Source: a bacterium (GTDB lineage: Bacteria > Auribacterota > UBA3054). From it: DNA of 35,480 bases. Every line of letters starts with the position of its first letter. The first letter of the stretch is position 1. This document shows, piece after piece, positions 23,144 through 32,241 of this stretch. The notes beneath the pieces are model-generated. The model ran no database searches. It worked only from the letters and a program-made list of their open reading frames with translations, and was not told the DNA's origin. Location: positions 1-35,480 of the forward strand of contig JAFYHD010000003.1 in NCBI GenBank assembly GCA_017539325.1. Direction: 5' to 3'. The position numbers and the translations under genes are program-made.

Positions 23144-24340
23144 ATGAAGGGAATCCTCTATCTATTATTATTCGCGGCGGTGCTTGGTGGAGGCTGGTAT
23201 GCCTATAAGTACTGGCAGGAATCTCAATCCGGCGCCAAAGTTGAAACCGTTCCTGTCGCTCCAGTTATCAAGCGCGACATAAGCGACGTTCTCGAGGAAA
23301 CAGGCACCATCAACCCGGTCAACAAAGTCGCCATCAAATCAGAAGTTTCAGGCCGCGTTCAAAACGTCTACGTTGAGGACGGGATGATGGTGACATCCGG
23401 CTTCGTCCTGGTGGAACTGGACAAGACGGACCTTCTCAACACCAGAAAAGACCTGGAGTATGAACTGAAGGAAGCGGAGCTGAACTACGACAGGGCCAAG
23501 ATCGATTACGACAGGAACAACGAGCTCTTTAAAAAGAAGATCATCTCCTACGACGCCTACGACCAGGTGAAGACGACGCTCGACCTGAGGTCCAATACGG
23601 TTCTGAAGGTCATAACGAAGCTCGACACCAACACCGACAACTTAAAGAAGACCACCATTTTCTCGCCCACGTCCGGCACGGTCCTCAACAAGAACATCGA
23701 AGTCGGCGAAATGGTCGTGGGAGCGAACTCCGTTTCAAGCGGCACCGAAATGATGACGGTGGCTGACCTCAAGGATCTGGAAGTCAGTTCCTATGTCAAC
23801 GAGATTGACGTGACCAGGCTGCACGTCGGGCAGAATATCGAGATAACCGTCGACAGCACGCCCGGCGTAGACTACAGCGGCGTCGTCACGCATGTGGCGC
23901 CCATGAGCAGCTCCAGCTCGGGTTCCTCCGCAGGCTCCTCCTCCTCGTCCTCAAGCAAGGACGGCTTCGAAGTGAGGATCGCCGTTAAAGGCGACGTCAG
24001 TCAGCTGAAGATGGGCATGACCGCCAATATCACCGCGATCCTGAAGGAAGTCAAGGACGCCCTGGCTGTTCCGCTCTCCTCGGTCTTCTGCGACAATTAC
24101 GAGCTTGCCCCCTCAAACCAGAAATATTACGTCTATGTGGAAAAACCTGCCGTGGCCTCCGACAACGGGAAACAGCCCGAGCAGGAATTTGAGAAAAGAG
24201 ACGTGACGATAGGCGTCACCGATACAAGTGGCGCCGAAATAAAGAGTGGACTGACTGAGGGCGAAAAAGTCGCCATAAAGCGTCCGCCTTCTATGAGCGA
24301 ACCTGTCCGCAATCACGATTGGATGCGCAGGGGACGTTAA
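23144..24340 (+). CDS. MacA/HlyD-type periplasmic adaptor of tripartite efflux pump
   Basis: The 398-residue adaptor begins with a membrane anchor (about 3-24) and continues with the barrel-sandwich hybrid half (EVSGRVQNVYVEDGMMVTSGFVLVELD). A helical hairpin follows (about 105-165), then the second lipoyl half (TSGTVLNKNIEVGEMVV), and a beta-barrel and membrane-proximal domain (LAVPLSSVF near 311). It would link the MacB-type transporter to the TolC-type channel. An unusual run of about 20 mostly Ser residues interrupts the beta-barrel (about 254-273). No Shine-Dalgarno is evident at the ATG. It is followed 17 nt later by a lipoprotein gene and is the first gene of the efflux operon. Confidence 0.9.
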   Translation: MKGILYLLLFAAVLGGGWYAYKYWQESQSGAKVETVPVAPVIKRDISDVLEETGTINPVNKVAIKSEVSGRVQNVYVEDGMMVTSGFVLVELDKTDLLNTRKDLEYELKEAELNYDRAKIDYDRNNELFKKKIISYDAYDQVKTTLDLRSNTVLKVITKLDTNTDNLKKTTIFSPTSGTVLNKNIEVGEMVVGANSVSSGTEMMTVADLKDLEVSSYVNEIDVTRLHVGQNIEITVDSTPGVDYSGVVTHVAPMSSSSSGSSAGSSSSSSSKDGFEVRIAVKGDVSQLKMGMTANITAILKEVKDALAVPLSSVFCDNYELAPSNQKYYVYVEKPAVASDNGKQPEQEFEKRDVTIGVTDTSGAEIKSGLTEGEKVAIKRPPSMSEPVRNHDWMRRGR

Positions 24341-24357
24341 AATTTTAAGGAGATAAT

Positions 24358-24927
24358 ATGAAAAAGGTCATACTTTACGCCGTTGCTCTCTTTACCCTTT
24401 TAGGCTGCAGCTATGGGAACGTCAGGATCACCAAGTCCGAGCGCTACACCTTCCAGCCGAGGCCCCGCTTCAGGATCAATTACAATGTCACGAACGATAG
24501 GGGAGAGAACATCACCCAGGAGATCCTCACCAACAATCCTGAGGAATGGCTTCTCTTCACCGAGATCTGCGACAAAGTCAAATTCGTACTGGAAGACGAG
24601 GACAAGGGCTACATCTGCGTGAACGACCCCTACGAGGAAGTCTCTTTTGTCGTCGACATCGGTTTTTCCGCTTTCTACCAGAAACGCGTGACGGAGGAAA
24701 TGCTCTGGAATCTCCCGACCGCCACGCTGCTGCCCGGCTGCGACAAAGGCGAGACGAGGGTCCACTATCTCTCCATCACCATGCTTGCCCCTCTGCCCGG
24801 CCTCAACGGCTTAGCCGAACTCTGGCGAGGCGAAACGATCTTAGAAGACCAGAACGAGACCATCTCCATTCCCTCGCTCCTCATGATCGAGGACATTCTT
24901 GACAATTTCCCCAAAGCTCTGCGCTGA
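24358..24927 (+). CDS. Lipoprotein encoded within the efflux operon
   Basis: The 189-residue protein has a classic lipobox (TLLGC, Cys17). The mature part ends with a strand and helix 'LWRGETILED...LLMIEDILDNFPKAL', which resembles the end of DUF4136-type lipoproteins ('vWrG.A.......i..iL..FP'). The remainder is too divergent for a firm assignment. The start has a strong AAGGAGA (24346-24352). It sits between the adaptor and the ATPase, 2 nt before the next gene, so it probably belongs to the pump as an accessory outer-membrane or periplasmic component. The role is inferred from position only. Confidence 0.75.
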   Translation: MKKVILYAVALFTLLGCSYGNVRITKSERYTFQPRPRFRINYNVTNDRGENITQEILTNNPEEWLLFTEICDKVKFVLEDEDKGYICVNDPYEEVSFVVDIGFSAFYQKRVTEEMLWNLPTATLLPGCDKGETRVHYLSITMLAPLPGLNGLAELWRGETILEDQNETISIPSLLMIEDILDNFPKALR

Positions 24928-24929
24928 TA

Positions 24930-25607
24930 ATGCCGAAAACGGTCGTTGAACTGATCGACATCTGCAAGACCTACGACACCGGCGCCGCCGCCTTCGAGGC
25001 CCTGCACAAGATAAACCTCGTTATCGAGGAGGGCGAGTTTTTGGCCATCATCGGCCCTTCGGGATCAGGCAAATCGACTTTAATGCACATTCTAGGCTGC
25101 CTTGATACTCCTACTTCCGGCAGAATGCTTTTGGAAGGAAAGGACATCAGCCGCATGAGCGCCAACGAGCTCTCAGCCGTCCGCAACAAAAGGATCGGCT
25201 TCGTTTTCCAAACCTTCAACCTGCTTCCGCGTTTCAACATTCTCCAGAACGTGGAGCTGCCCATGGTCTACGGCGGAGTCTCGCCCTTCGAGCGCAAAAG
25301 AAGGGCCATGGACATTCTTAAGATGGTGGGCCTGGATGACCGCTGGAACCATCTGCCGCAGGAACTCTCCGGCGGACAAAGGCAGAGGGCGGCCATCGCC
25401 AGGGCTCTCATCATGAATCCCGCCATGGTCTTCGCGGACGAGCCGACGGGCAACCTTGATACCAAGACCGGCGCCCAGATCATGGAGCTCTTCAAAGAGC
25501 TTAACAACGCCGGGCATACGATAATCTTAGTTACGCACGACAAGGACATCGCCGCCCAGACAAAGCGTCAGATCGAGATCAGGGACGGAAGGATAAAAGA
25601 GGCATAA
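24930..25607 (+). CDS. MacB/LolD-type ABC transporter ATP-binding protein
   Basis: The 225 residues contain Walker A GPSGSGKST (42-50), Q-loop 'FVFQTFNLLPRF', signature LSGGQ (146-150), Walker B 'MVFADEPTGNLD' and the H-loop in 'ILVTHDKD'. 'EPTGNLD' and the overall sequence place it in the MacB/LolD group, which powers mechanotransmission and not substrate channelling. The matching permease starts directly after its stop codon. In E. coli MacB both parts are one polypeptide; here they are separate. It acts at the cytoplasmic face of the inner membrane. Confidence 0.95.
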   Translation: MPKTVVELIDICKTYDTGAAAFEALHKINLVIEEGEFLAIIGPSGSGKSTLMHILGCLDTPTSGRMLLEGKDISRMSANELSAVRNKRIGFVFQTFNLLPRFNILQNVELPMVYGGVSPFERKRRAMDILKMVGLDDRWNHLPQELSGGQRQRAAIARALIMNPAMVFADEPTGNLDTKTGAQIMELFKELNNAGHTIILVTHDKDIAAQTKRQIEIRDGRIKEA

Positions 25608-26843
25608 ATGGGTCTTATTCACGGCATAATGGTTGGCTGCAAGGAAATGTGGGCGCACAAGATGCGCTCCTTCCTCACCATGCTCGGCGTCATATTGGGC
25701 GTCGCGGCATTGGCCGCGATGTTCGCCTTCATGGAAGGCATGATCGCCGACATGCAGAAGTTCATCCGTGAGACCGGCGGCGTCGAGCGCGTGACCTGCT
25801 CCAGCGACCAGATCCCGGAAGACCAGCTGCCTTTCTCCTCGCTGAACCGTCAGCGCCGCATGAAAGACATCCAGGCCCTCATGAACAACATTCCGGAGAT
25901 AGACGAGTTTTCGCCGGAAGTCACATTGGGCCGCGATTACCCCGTCCAGTACCTTAACAAGACCGTCAGGGTGGAAGTCCGAGGCGTGACGGTAGGGGAG
26001 CTGGCTCTCAGAAATTACGACGTGGAGAAGGGCCGCTTCATCTGCGACATCGACAGGGTGGAGCGCCAGAGAGTGGCGGTCATAGGAACTTATCCCTCCG
26101 ACGAACTGTTCGGCCAATACGCCAACCCTCTGGGCCGCACCATAAGGATCGGCAACAAGAATTTCCGGGTCGTCGGCGTTTTGAAGCACTACACCGCCGG
26201 CATGGGCGGACAGAACTGGATGAACTGGAAGAACCGCATCGTCTTCATCCCGATGGAGACCGCCTGGCTCTGCTTCACGCACAACAAGGACATCCCTGCC
26301 CTAGATATTCAGGTAAAAGACACCTCTAAGGTCGCGGAGATCTCGCAGCGCGCGCAGCAAGTCCTCTTCCATACTCACCGCCACATCAGCTGCCTGCAGA
26401 TGAGGACCAACGAGGAGATGGTCGAGAACTTCTCGAGCCGCACCGCCGCCTTCAACATAACGCTGGGCATCGTCGCCTCCATTTCTATGCTTGTCGGCGG
26501 CATCGGCATCATGAACATCATGCTGGCGTCCATCAACGAGCGCATCCGCGAGATCGGCATCAGAAAAGCCATCGGCGCCCGAAACATCGACATCCTGCTC
26601 CAGGTCATTGTCGAAGCCGTATTGTTGTCCATCCTGGGAGGGGTGCTCGGGGTGGGCGTCAGCCTATTGCTTACAAAATTCATTACTTTCTTCGTTAAAG
26701 AGAACCTTTCCGCGCCGATCGTGAAACCCGAGCAGCTGCTCTTCGCTTTCAGCGTATCCGTCATAGTCGGCATAGTTTTCGGTATTTTCCCGGCTTTCAA
26801 AGCCGCCCGTCTCGATCCTATAGAGGCCTTGCGTCACGAGTAA
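25608..26843 (+). CDS. MacB/FtsX-type ABC transporter permease
   Basis: The 411-residue permease has four predicted membrane helices. The first is near 20-45 (MRSFLTMLGVILGVAALAAMF), followed by a large periplasmic MacB-PCD domain (about 50-275). The last three helices lie near 285-400, with the FtsX signature 'GGIGIMNIMLASINERIREIGIRKAIGA' and the ending 'GIFPAFKAARLDPIEALRHE'. Together with the adaptor, ATPase and TolC-type protein it forms a MacAB-TolC-like efflux pump. Known substrates of such pumps include macrolides, lipopeptides and toxins; this one's is unknown. Its ATG directly follows the ATPase stop. Confidence 0.95.
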   Translation: MGLIHGIMVGCKEMWAHKMRSFLTMLGVILGVAALAAMFAFMEGMIADMQKFIRETGGVERVTCSSDQIPEDQLPFSSLNRQRRMKDIQALMNNIPEIDEFSPEVTLGRDYPVQYLNKTVRVEVRGVTVGELALRNYDVEKGRFICDIDRVERQRVAVIGTYPSDELFGQYANPLGRTIRIGNKNFRVVGVLKHYTAGMGGQNWMNWKNRIVFIPMETAWLCFTHNKDIPALDIQVKDTSKVAEISQRAQQVLFHTHRHISCLQMRTNEEMVENFSSRTAAFNITLGIVASISMLVGGIGIMNIMLASINERIREIGIRKAIGARNIDILLQVIVEAVLLSILGGVLGVGVSLLLTKFITFFVKENLSAPIVKPEQLLFAFSVSVIVGIVFGIFPAFKAARLDPIEALRHE

Positions 26844-26855
26844 GGCCTGATACCG

Positions 26856-26884
26856 TTGCGCCAAAAGTTCCGTTTTGGTATAAT
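26856..26884 (+). promoter_or_regulatory. Promoter before the TolC-type gene
   Basis: TTGCGC (26856-26861) and a consensus TATAAT (26879-26884) are 17 nt apart, leaving a leader of about 65-70 nt before the ATG at 26958. The small inverted repeat CCAAAA-N6-TTTTGG (26861-26876) lies between the two boxes and could be an operator or a weak terminator for the upstream genes. Confidence 0.55.
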
Positions 26885-26957
26885 TCTCCTAATATTTAGT
26901 TTGAAAATGTGTGTTCACTTCGCCCTAAAAAGCGAAATAACCTTTTGGTGCTAACTT

Positions 26958-29126
26958 ATGCATAAAAGATCTTATCTTGTGTTGGTAGGATTGCTCCTGC
27001 TGACTGTTTCCCTTGGTCTCATGGCGGAAGAAAACGAGACGATGTCAACGACCGACCTCGAACAGTCCGAAGCCGCGATGTTCAGCGAACTTGACGCTTT
27101 GACCGAAAAAGTCTTCACGGACATGGAAGCCGCTGAAAAGAACTCCGAGACCACTAACAAGGAAGTCAAGGAGATACAGTTCCAGGACGCCACCGCGCAA
27201 ACGCCGACTGGCACGGAGATCAAGCCTCCCACCGCTCCCGAAAAGAAGCAAGTCAACGAAGACGAATTGGAAATGATGTCCGAGCAGGACGTCAAGTTCA
27301 TTGAAAATAAAGTCCAGCAGGTGAAAAGCAATCCCATCGAGACTATCGACGAGAAACATTCGAATATCGAGTTCTCAGACAGGACGGACGTGCTCTTCCA
27401 AAATTCTTTCCAGAAAGACCTCGAGCCCGAGCTTCCTCCGGGAGCGCGCTTCTGGGAAGCCGCGACGCCGAGCGTTGAAACGCTCGGAAAGAACGTGGAC
27501 AAGAACTTGTTGGCCGGCGAAGTTGACGACGGTTTCATCCACACCAACGTTTACGTCAGGCTCCGCGACTGCATCACCATGGGCTTGGAAAAGAACTTGG
27601 GACTTACCATTGAGCGCTACAACCCCGAATACGCCAGGGAAGGCATCCGTATAGCCAAAGGCGCGTTTGACCCGTATTTCGCCGCCAGCATCCACTGGGA
27701 AGGCGCCAAGCAGCCCCGTCCTTACGTCAAGGTCCAGAGCTATAAGAAGAAATTCGCCGTGGGCCGCGATCCCCAGACCGGCCAGCCCATCTACAAGACC
27801 TTCAACATTCCCTACAACACCAAGCTGCACATCGGCAACTCTGAAACGGAAGGCACGACCTACAAGATGGGCATCCAGGGCAAGTTCGCGACCGGTATCC
27901 AGTACACCTTGGGCGCCGGCTTTACGCGCAGCTGGACCGACCAGAAGAACAACATGTGGGGCAACCCGCTCTTCAGTGCCGCCACGACGGTCAGCCTGGA
28001 AATTCCTATTCTGAGAGGCTTCGGCGTGGACGTCAACATGGCTCCCGTGAGAGTCGCCAGGAACAACTGGAGGATCGCCAAGGAATCCCTCGACGATTAC
28101 ATGCAGACCTTCATCACGCAGATCGTGGCCGACTACTGGACGCTCTATTATTGGCGCGAACAGACGGGCGCCGAGGAATACACCTTAGACCTCGCCAAGA
28201 ACCTTCTCTATGTGACTAGCAACAAGCGCGCCGTAGGATTAGTCGCCAGCAACGAAGTGATCCAGGCGGAAGCCAGGATCGCCAGCCAGGAACAGGCTCT
28301 CCTTTCCTCCCGCAACGCCATCAGGGACAGCGAAGACAATCTCCGCTACATCATCAACTTCGAGATGAACGATCTCTATCGTCCGAAAGCGCTCAGACCT
28401 TATCAGTACCATCTCGTTCCTCTGGAAAAACCGCAGGTCACGGACGTCAACTTAAACGAGGCTGAACTGATCGAGACCGCCCTTATCAAGAGGAAAACGC
28501 TGGAAGTCGCGAAACTGCAGCTGAAGAACGCCAAAGAGAATCTGAAGGTCGCCAAATCTAATCTGCTGCCGAAACTCTCCGTCGTGACTGAAGCCGGCTT
28601 CACCGGCGTCGGCAATACGCACGACAGGGCCTTCACTGACGAAGCGACCGGCCGCCACATGAACTGGATGGTGGGCCTCGACTTCGTGACGCCTGTCTTC
28701 TTCTGGAGCTTCGTGGGCGACTACCGCCAGGCCAAGTACGCCAAGGAACAGGCTACGCTTTCCGTTGAGAACGTCCAGCAGGCCATCACCATCGAGGTCA
28801 GGACCGCAATCAGAGCCGTCCAGACGAACAGGAAGCGCATCACGGCCGCCAGGGAAGCGACCAGGCTCGCTTACGAGCAGCTCTACTACGAGCAGGAAAA
28901 ATACAAAGCGGGCTTAGTCACGACCTACGAAGTTCTGGAACTCCAGAGCGACCTGGCCCAGGCTCTTTCCGCCGAGATCAAGGCGCTGGTCGACTGGCGC
29001 ATCTCGATGAGCGCGCTCTCGCGCGCCGTGGGCCTCGCCCTCGACTTCAACGATGTCGTGATAGAAGACTACTACAAGCTTCCCAAGAACGAAGAAGCTT
29101 ATTTCACTCGTTTCTTATTTCAGTAA
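26958..29126 (+). CDS. TolC-family outer-membrane efflux protein with long N-terminal extension
   Basis: The 722-residue protein starts with a signal peptide (LVLVGLLLLTVSLGLMA). It continues with a roughly 180-residue acidic, Thr/Glu-rich and probably partly coiled-coil segment with no recognisable domain, and from about residue 200 shows a typical TolC/OEP trimeric channel. The first OEP repeat starts 'VRLRDCITMGLEKNLGL'. The second contains 'LIETALIKRKTLEVAKLQLKNAKENLKVAKSNLLPKLSV' and the periplasmic helices 'YEQEKYKAGLVTTYEVLELQSDLAQA'. Usual members have about 450-500 residues. It is probably the exit duct for the MacAB-like genes just upstream. It has its own promoter but is followed 15 nt later by proS. 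Confidence 0.92.
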   Translation: MHKRSYLVLVGLLLLTVSLGLMAEENETMSTTDLEQSEAAMFSELDALTEKVFTDMEAAEKNSETTNKEVKEIQFQDATAQTPTGTEIKPPTAPEKKQVNEDELEMMSEQDVKFIENKVQQVKSNPIETIDEKHSNIEFSDRTDVLFQNSFQKDLEPELPPGARFWEAATPSVETLGKNVDKNLLAGEVDDGFIHTNVYVRLRDCITMGLEKNLGLTIERYNPEYAREGIRIAKGAFDPYFAASIHWEGAKQPRPYVKVQSYKKKFAVGRDPQTGQPIYKTFNIPYNTKLHIGNSETEGTTYKMGIQGKFATGIQYTLGAGFTRSWTDQKNNMWGNPLFSAATTVSLEIPILRGFGVDVNMAPVRVARNNWRIAKESLDDYMQTFITQIVADYWTLYYWREQTGAEEYTLDLAKNLLYVTSNKRAVGLVASNEVIQAEARIASQEQALLSSRNAIRDSEDNLRYIINFEMNDLYRPKALRPYQYHLVPLEKPQVTDVNLNEAELIETALIKRKTLEVAKLQLKNAKENLKVAKSNLLPKLSVVTEAGFTGVGNTHDRAFTDEATGRHMNWMVGLDFVTPVFFWSFVGDYRQAKYAKEQATLSVENVQQAITIEVRTAIRAVQTNRKRITAAREATRLAYEQLYYEQEKYKAGLVTTYEVLELQSDLAQALSAEIKALVDWRISMSALSRAVGLALDFNDVVIEDYYKLPKNEEAYFTRFLFQ

Positions 29127-29141
29127 GAATTAAGGAGTTTT

Positions 29142-30869
29142 ATGCGCTGGTCTAAGGCTTTGCTGCCCACCATGAAGGACAGCCCCAAGGACGCGGAGGT
29201 CATCAGCCATATCCTGATGGCCCGAGCCGGACTCATCAGGAAAGTCGGTTCCGGTCTGTACGAATATCTGCCGGCCGGACAGAACGTGCTTTTGAAGCTT
29301 GAAAAGATCATTAGGGAAGAGCTGGCGAAAGTCGACATGCAGGAAATACTGATGCCGATACTGGCCCCCAGTGAACTCTGGGAAGAATCCGGCCGCCGCT
29401 TCGCCTACGGCAAAGAAATGATGGTCGTCAGAGACCGCCACGATCACGACTACATCCTCTGCCCGACGCACGAGGAGACCGTGACCGACCTCGCCAGAAG
29501 GGAGATAAGATCCTATAAGCAGCTGCCTTTCGCGGTCTATCACATCCAGCTGAAATTCAGGGACGAAGTGAGGCCCCGTTTCGGCGTCATGCGCAGCCGC
29601 GAATTCATCATGAAGGACGGCTATTCCTTCCACACCAGCCAGGAAGACCTTGAAAGATATTACGCCATCGTCTGCGAAGCCTACAAGAAGATCTTCAAGC
29701 GCGCGGGATTGGACACCAGAGTCGTCATCGGGCACTCCGGCGCCATCGGCGGCAAGGTCGCGCACGAACTGATGGTATTGGCCAAGACCGGCGAATCGCT
29801 CATCCTTTCCTGCTCTGATCCGGAATGCGGCTACACCGCCACCGACGAAACGTCTGACGGCACGATTCTGGATCTTCCGCAGGAAGCCAACGACAAGCCG
29901 ATCGAGAAGGTCGCTACTCCGCACATGAACACCATTGAGAAGCTGGCGGAATTCCTTAAACTCAAACAGTCCCAGACCATCAAGGCCACGCTCTTCGACT
30001 GCGACGGCAGACTCGTCATCGTCTTCATAAGAGGGGACAGGGAAGTCAACGAAGCTAAGCTCTCTCGCTTGACCGGCTGCGCGCCGCAAATGGCGGGGGA
30101 CAAGCTCCTCGAGAATTTCAAAGGCAAAGTGGCCCCGGGCTTCTGCGGCCCCATCGACCTCAACAAAGTCGAAGGACTCACGGTCTATTTCGACAACACC
30201 GTGAGAAATTTGGTCGGCGCGGCTACCGGCGCCAATGAGGAAGGCTATCACTATGTCAACGTCACGCCTGCTAGGGATCTCCCTTGGGCCGAGTACACCG
30301 ATCTGGCCGTCATGGTGGAAGGCGACCTCTGCCCGAAGTGCGGCAAACCGATGACGGAATGCCGCGGCATCGAAGTCGGCAACATCTTTCAGCTCGGAAC
30401 GAAATATTCCAGCGCCATGGGCGCCACCTATTCCGACGAGAACAACGTGGAGAAGCCCTTCATCATGGGCTGCTACGGCTTGGGCGTCGGCAGAACGGTT
30501 GCCGCGGCGGTCGAGAGCTGCCACGACGAATTCGGCATCAAATGGCCGAAAGCCATTGCGCCTTACGACATGGTCGTGCAGATCCTTGACCTTGGCGACG
30601 AAGCCGTCGTCAAGAAGGCCGAGGAACTCTACGAAGCCCTGAAAGAAAAAGGCTATTCCGTTATCTTGGACGACCGCGACCAGAAGCCCGGCTTCAAGTT
30701 CAAAGACAGCGACCTCATCGGCTTTCCCGTGAGAGTGACCATCGGTTCCAAGAACCTCTCTAACGGCATGGTGGAAGTGAAGCGCCGCTGCGACGAAGGC
30801 AAAGGTGCGCTCATTCCGGCCGAGAGCGCTTTATCCGAAATTGAAAAGATCTACGAGACCTGTCCGTAA
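29142..30869 (+). CDS. proS: Prolyl-tRNA synthetase, bacterial type
   Basis: The 575-residue class II synthetase shows the bacterial ProS layout. The start is 'SKALLPTMKDSPKDAEVISHILMARAGLIRKVGSGLYEYLP'. Motif 2 is 'KFRDEVRPRFGVMRSREFIMKDGYSFH'. An inserted YbaK-type editing domain (about 225-390, with 'TIKATLFDCDGRLVIVFIRGD') follows, then motif 3 'GCYGLGVGRTVAAAVE' and a C-terminal anticodon-binding domain. The editing domain would remove mischarged alanine. AAGGAG at 29130-29135 supports the start. The stop lies 1 nt before argJ. Confidence 0.97.
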   Translation: MRWSKALLPTMKDSPKDAEVISHILMARAGLIRKVGSGLYEYLPAGQNVLLKLEKIIREELAKVDMQEILMPILAPSELWEESGRRFAYGKEMMVVRDRHDHDYILCPTHEETVTDLARREIRSYKQLPFAVYHIQLKFRDEVRPRFGVMRSREFIMKDGYSFHTSQEDLERYYAIVCEAYKKIFKRAGLDTRVVIGHSGAIGGKVAHELMVLAKTGESLILSCSDPECGYTATDETSDGTILDLPQEANDKPIEKVATPHMNTIEKLAEFLKLKQSQTIKATLFDCDGRLVIVFIRGDREVNEAKLSRLTGCAPQMAGDKLLENFKGKVAPGFCGPIDLNKVEGLTVYFDNTVRNLVGAATGANEEGYHYVNVTPARDLPWAEYTDLAVMVEGDLCPKCGKPMTECRGIEVGNIFQLGTKYSSAMGATYSDENNVEKPFIMGCYGLGVGRTVAAAVESCHDEFGIKWPKAIAPYDMVVQILDLGDEAVVKKAEELYEALKEKGYSVILDDRDQKPGFKFKDSDLIGFPVRVTIGSKNLSNGMVEVKRRCDEGKGALIPAESALSEIEKIYETCP

Positions 30870-30870
30870 T

Positions 30871-32073
30871 ATGGCGAAGAAGAATGAAAAGAAAGGCGCC
30901 CTGTATCCTCTTGGATTCATGGCCGCCAGCATCAACTGCGGCATCAAGGAAAAGAAGAACGACCTGACGCTCCTGGTCTGCCCGAAAGGCGCGACAGCCG
31001 CGGCTACCTTTACGCAGAACCTCTGCTGCGCCGCTCCCGTCATCTTATGCAAAGAGCATCTTAAGAGCGGAACGTTCCGGGCCGTCATCGTCAATTCCGG
31101 CAACGCCAACGCCGCGACAGGGGAGAGAGGCTTCGAGGATGCCAAGGCGACCGCCTGCAAACTGGCGGAAACGCTGGGCTGCCCCGTGAACGAAGTCTTT
31201 GTTTCAAGTACCGGCTGCATCGGCAAATTCCTGCCGGTCGAGAAGATCCTGAAGGGCATCCCCGAGATCGTCCTTAAGCTTGAGGATTCTCCCGAGGCCG
31301 AAGAAGCAGCGGCACAGGGCATACTGACGACCGACCTCGTCAAAAAGCAGTCCAAGAGGGACGCCAAGCTCAGCAAAGGCACGGTGAGAGTGGGCGGCAT
31401 GTGCAAAGGCTCCGGCATGATCGCGCCGAATATGGCGACCATGCTGGCCTATATAACGACCGACGCGAAGGTCGAGCCCGAAATTTTGCAGGCGCTCTTT
31501 TCAAAAGCGGTCAAGGCGAGCTTCAACCACGTTTCCGTGGACGGCGACACCTCTACCAACGACAGCGCTTTCCTTTTCGCTTCCGGCGAGAGCGGCGTTC
31601 CCGTCAAGACGAAAAAAGACCAGGCGGCCTTCTATCAGGCCCTGGAAGAAGTCTGCGTGGACCTCGCCAAGTCAATCGCCAGAGACGGCGAGGGCGCCAC
31701 GAAGTTCGTGGAAGTGACGGTCGAAGGCTGCAAGGACGACAAGGACGCTGAAGTGATCGCCAAGACCATCGCCAACAGCCCGCTCGTGAAAACATCCATC
31801 TGCGGCGGCGATCCCAACTGGGGCCGCATTCTGGCGGCCGCCGGAAGGGCCGGCATTCCTTACGATCAGTACGACGTCGACCTCTACATGGGAGATCTCT
31901 GCGCGGCCAAGGGCGGCATGAATTCCGGCGTGCCAAGGGAAAAGCTGGCCAAAGAGTACGGCAAAAAGGAAGTCAAGATAAGGCTCGTCATAGGGAAGGG
32001 GAAAGGACGCTTCACGGCCTGGACCTGCGATATGACGCACGGCTATATCGACATCAACGTCGACTACACATAG
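30871..32073 (+). CDS. argJ: Bifunctional glutamate N-acetyltransferase/amino-acid acetyltransferase ArgJ
   Basis: ArgJ transfers acetyl from N-acetylornithine to glutamate, recycling the acetyl group in arginine synthesis; many members also use acetyl-CoA. The 400 residues from the ATG at 30871 show 'NSGNANA' (75-81), 'SSTGCIGKFLP' and the autocleavage site 'MATMLAY', with the nucleophile Thr190 that becomes the N-terminus of the beta chain. The frame is open 66 nt upstream (30805), but that part overlaps proS and has no family similarity, so the ATG 1 nt after the proS stop is preferred. No other arginine genes are in the window. Confidence 0.95.
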   Translation: MAKKNEKKGALYPLGFMAASINCGIKEKKNDLTLLVCPKGATAAATFTQNLCCAAPVILCKEHLKSGTFRAVIVNSGNANAATGERGFEDAKATACKLAETLGCPVNEVFVSSTGCIGKFLPVEKILKGIPEIVLKLEDSPEAEEAAAQGILTTDLVKKQSKRDAKLSKGTVRVGGMCKGSGMIAPNMATMLAYITTDAKVEPEILQALFSKAVKASFNHVSVDGDTSTNDSAFLFASGESGVPVKTKKDQAAFYQALEEVCVDLAKSIARDGEGATKFVEVTVEGCKDDKDAEVIAKTIANSPLVKTSICGGDPNWGRILAAAGRAGIPYDQYDVDLYMGDLCAAKGGMNSGVPREKLAKEYGKKEVKIRLVIGKGKGRFTAWTCDMTHGYIDINVDYT

Positions 32074-32084
32074 TCCGTTTTCCC

Positions 32085-32113
32085 TTGACTTTCAAATAGC
32101 CTTTCAATATAAT
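32085..32113 (+). promoter_or_regulatory. Near-consensus promoter of the tRNA-Thr/tRNA-Tyr unit
   Basis: TTGACT (32085-32090), a 17-nt spacer and TATAAT (32108-32113). The first tRNA begins 25 nt after the -10, so this is the tRNA promoter and argJ is not part of this unit. Confidence 0.8.
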
Positions 32114-32138
32114 ATCCCCATGCTTTGAAAATCGTAGA

Positions 32139-32214
32139 GCCGGAATAGCTCAGTCGGTAGAGCGGCGGTTTTGTAAACCGCAGGTCATCGGTTCAAGTCC
32201 GATTTTCGGCTCCA
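32139..32214 (+). tRNA. tRNA-Thr(TGT)
   Basis: The cloverleaf has acceptor GCCGGAA/TTTCGGC (one G-U pair), D arm GCTC/GAGC, anticodon stem GCGGT/ACCGC with loop TTTGTAA (anticodon TGT), and T arm ATCGG-TTCAAGT-CCGAT; CCA is encoded. Confidence 0.96.
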
Positions 32215-32241
32215 GATCTTTAAAACGAAAATTAAACTCGT

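Noticed and set aside
29130-30524. 464-codon minus-strand frame opposite proS
   Set aside because: Antisense to a complete prolyl-tRNA synthetase; no motif or ribosome site.
30805-30870. Upstream extension of argJ into proS
   Set aside because: It has no family similarity and overlaps the end of proS; the ATG at 30871 gives the expected length.
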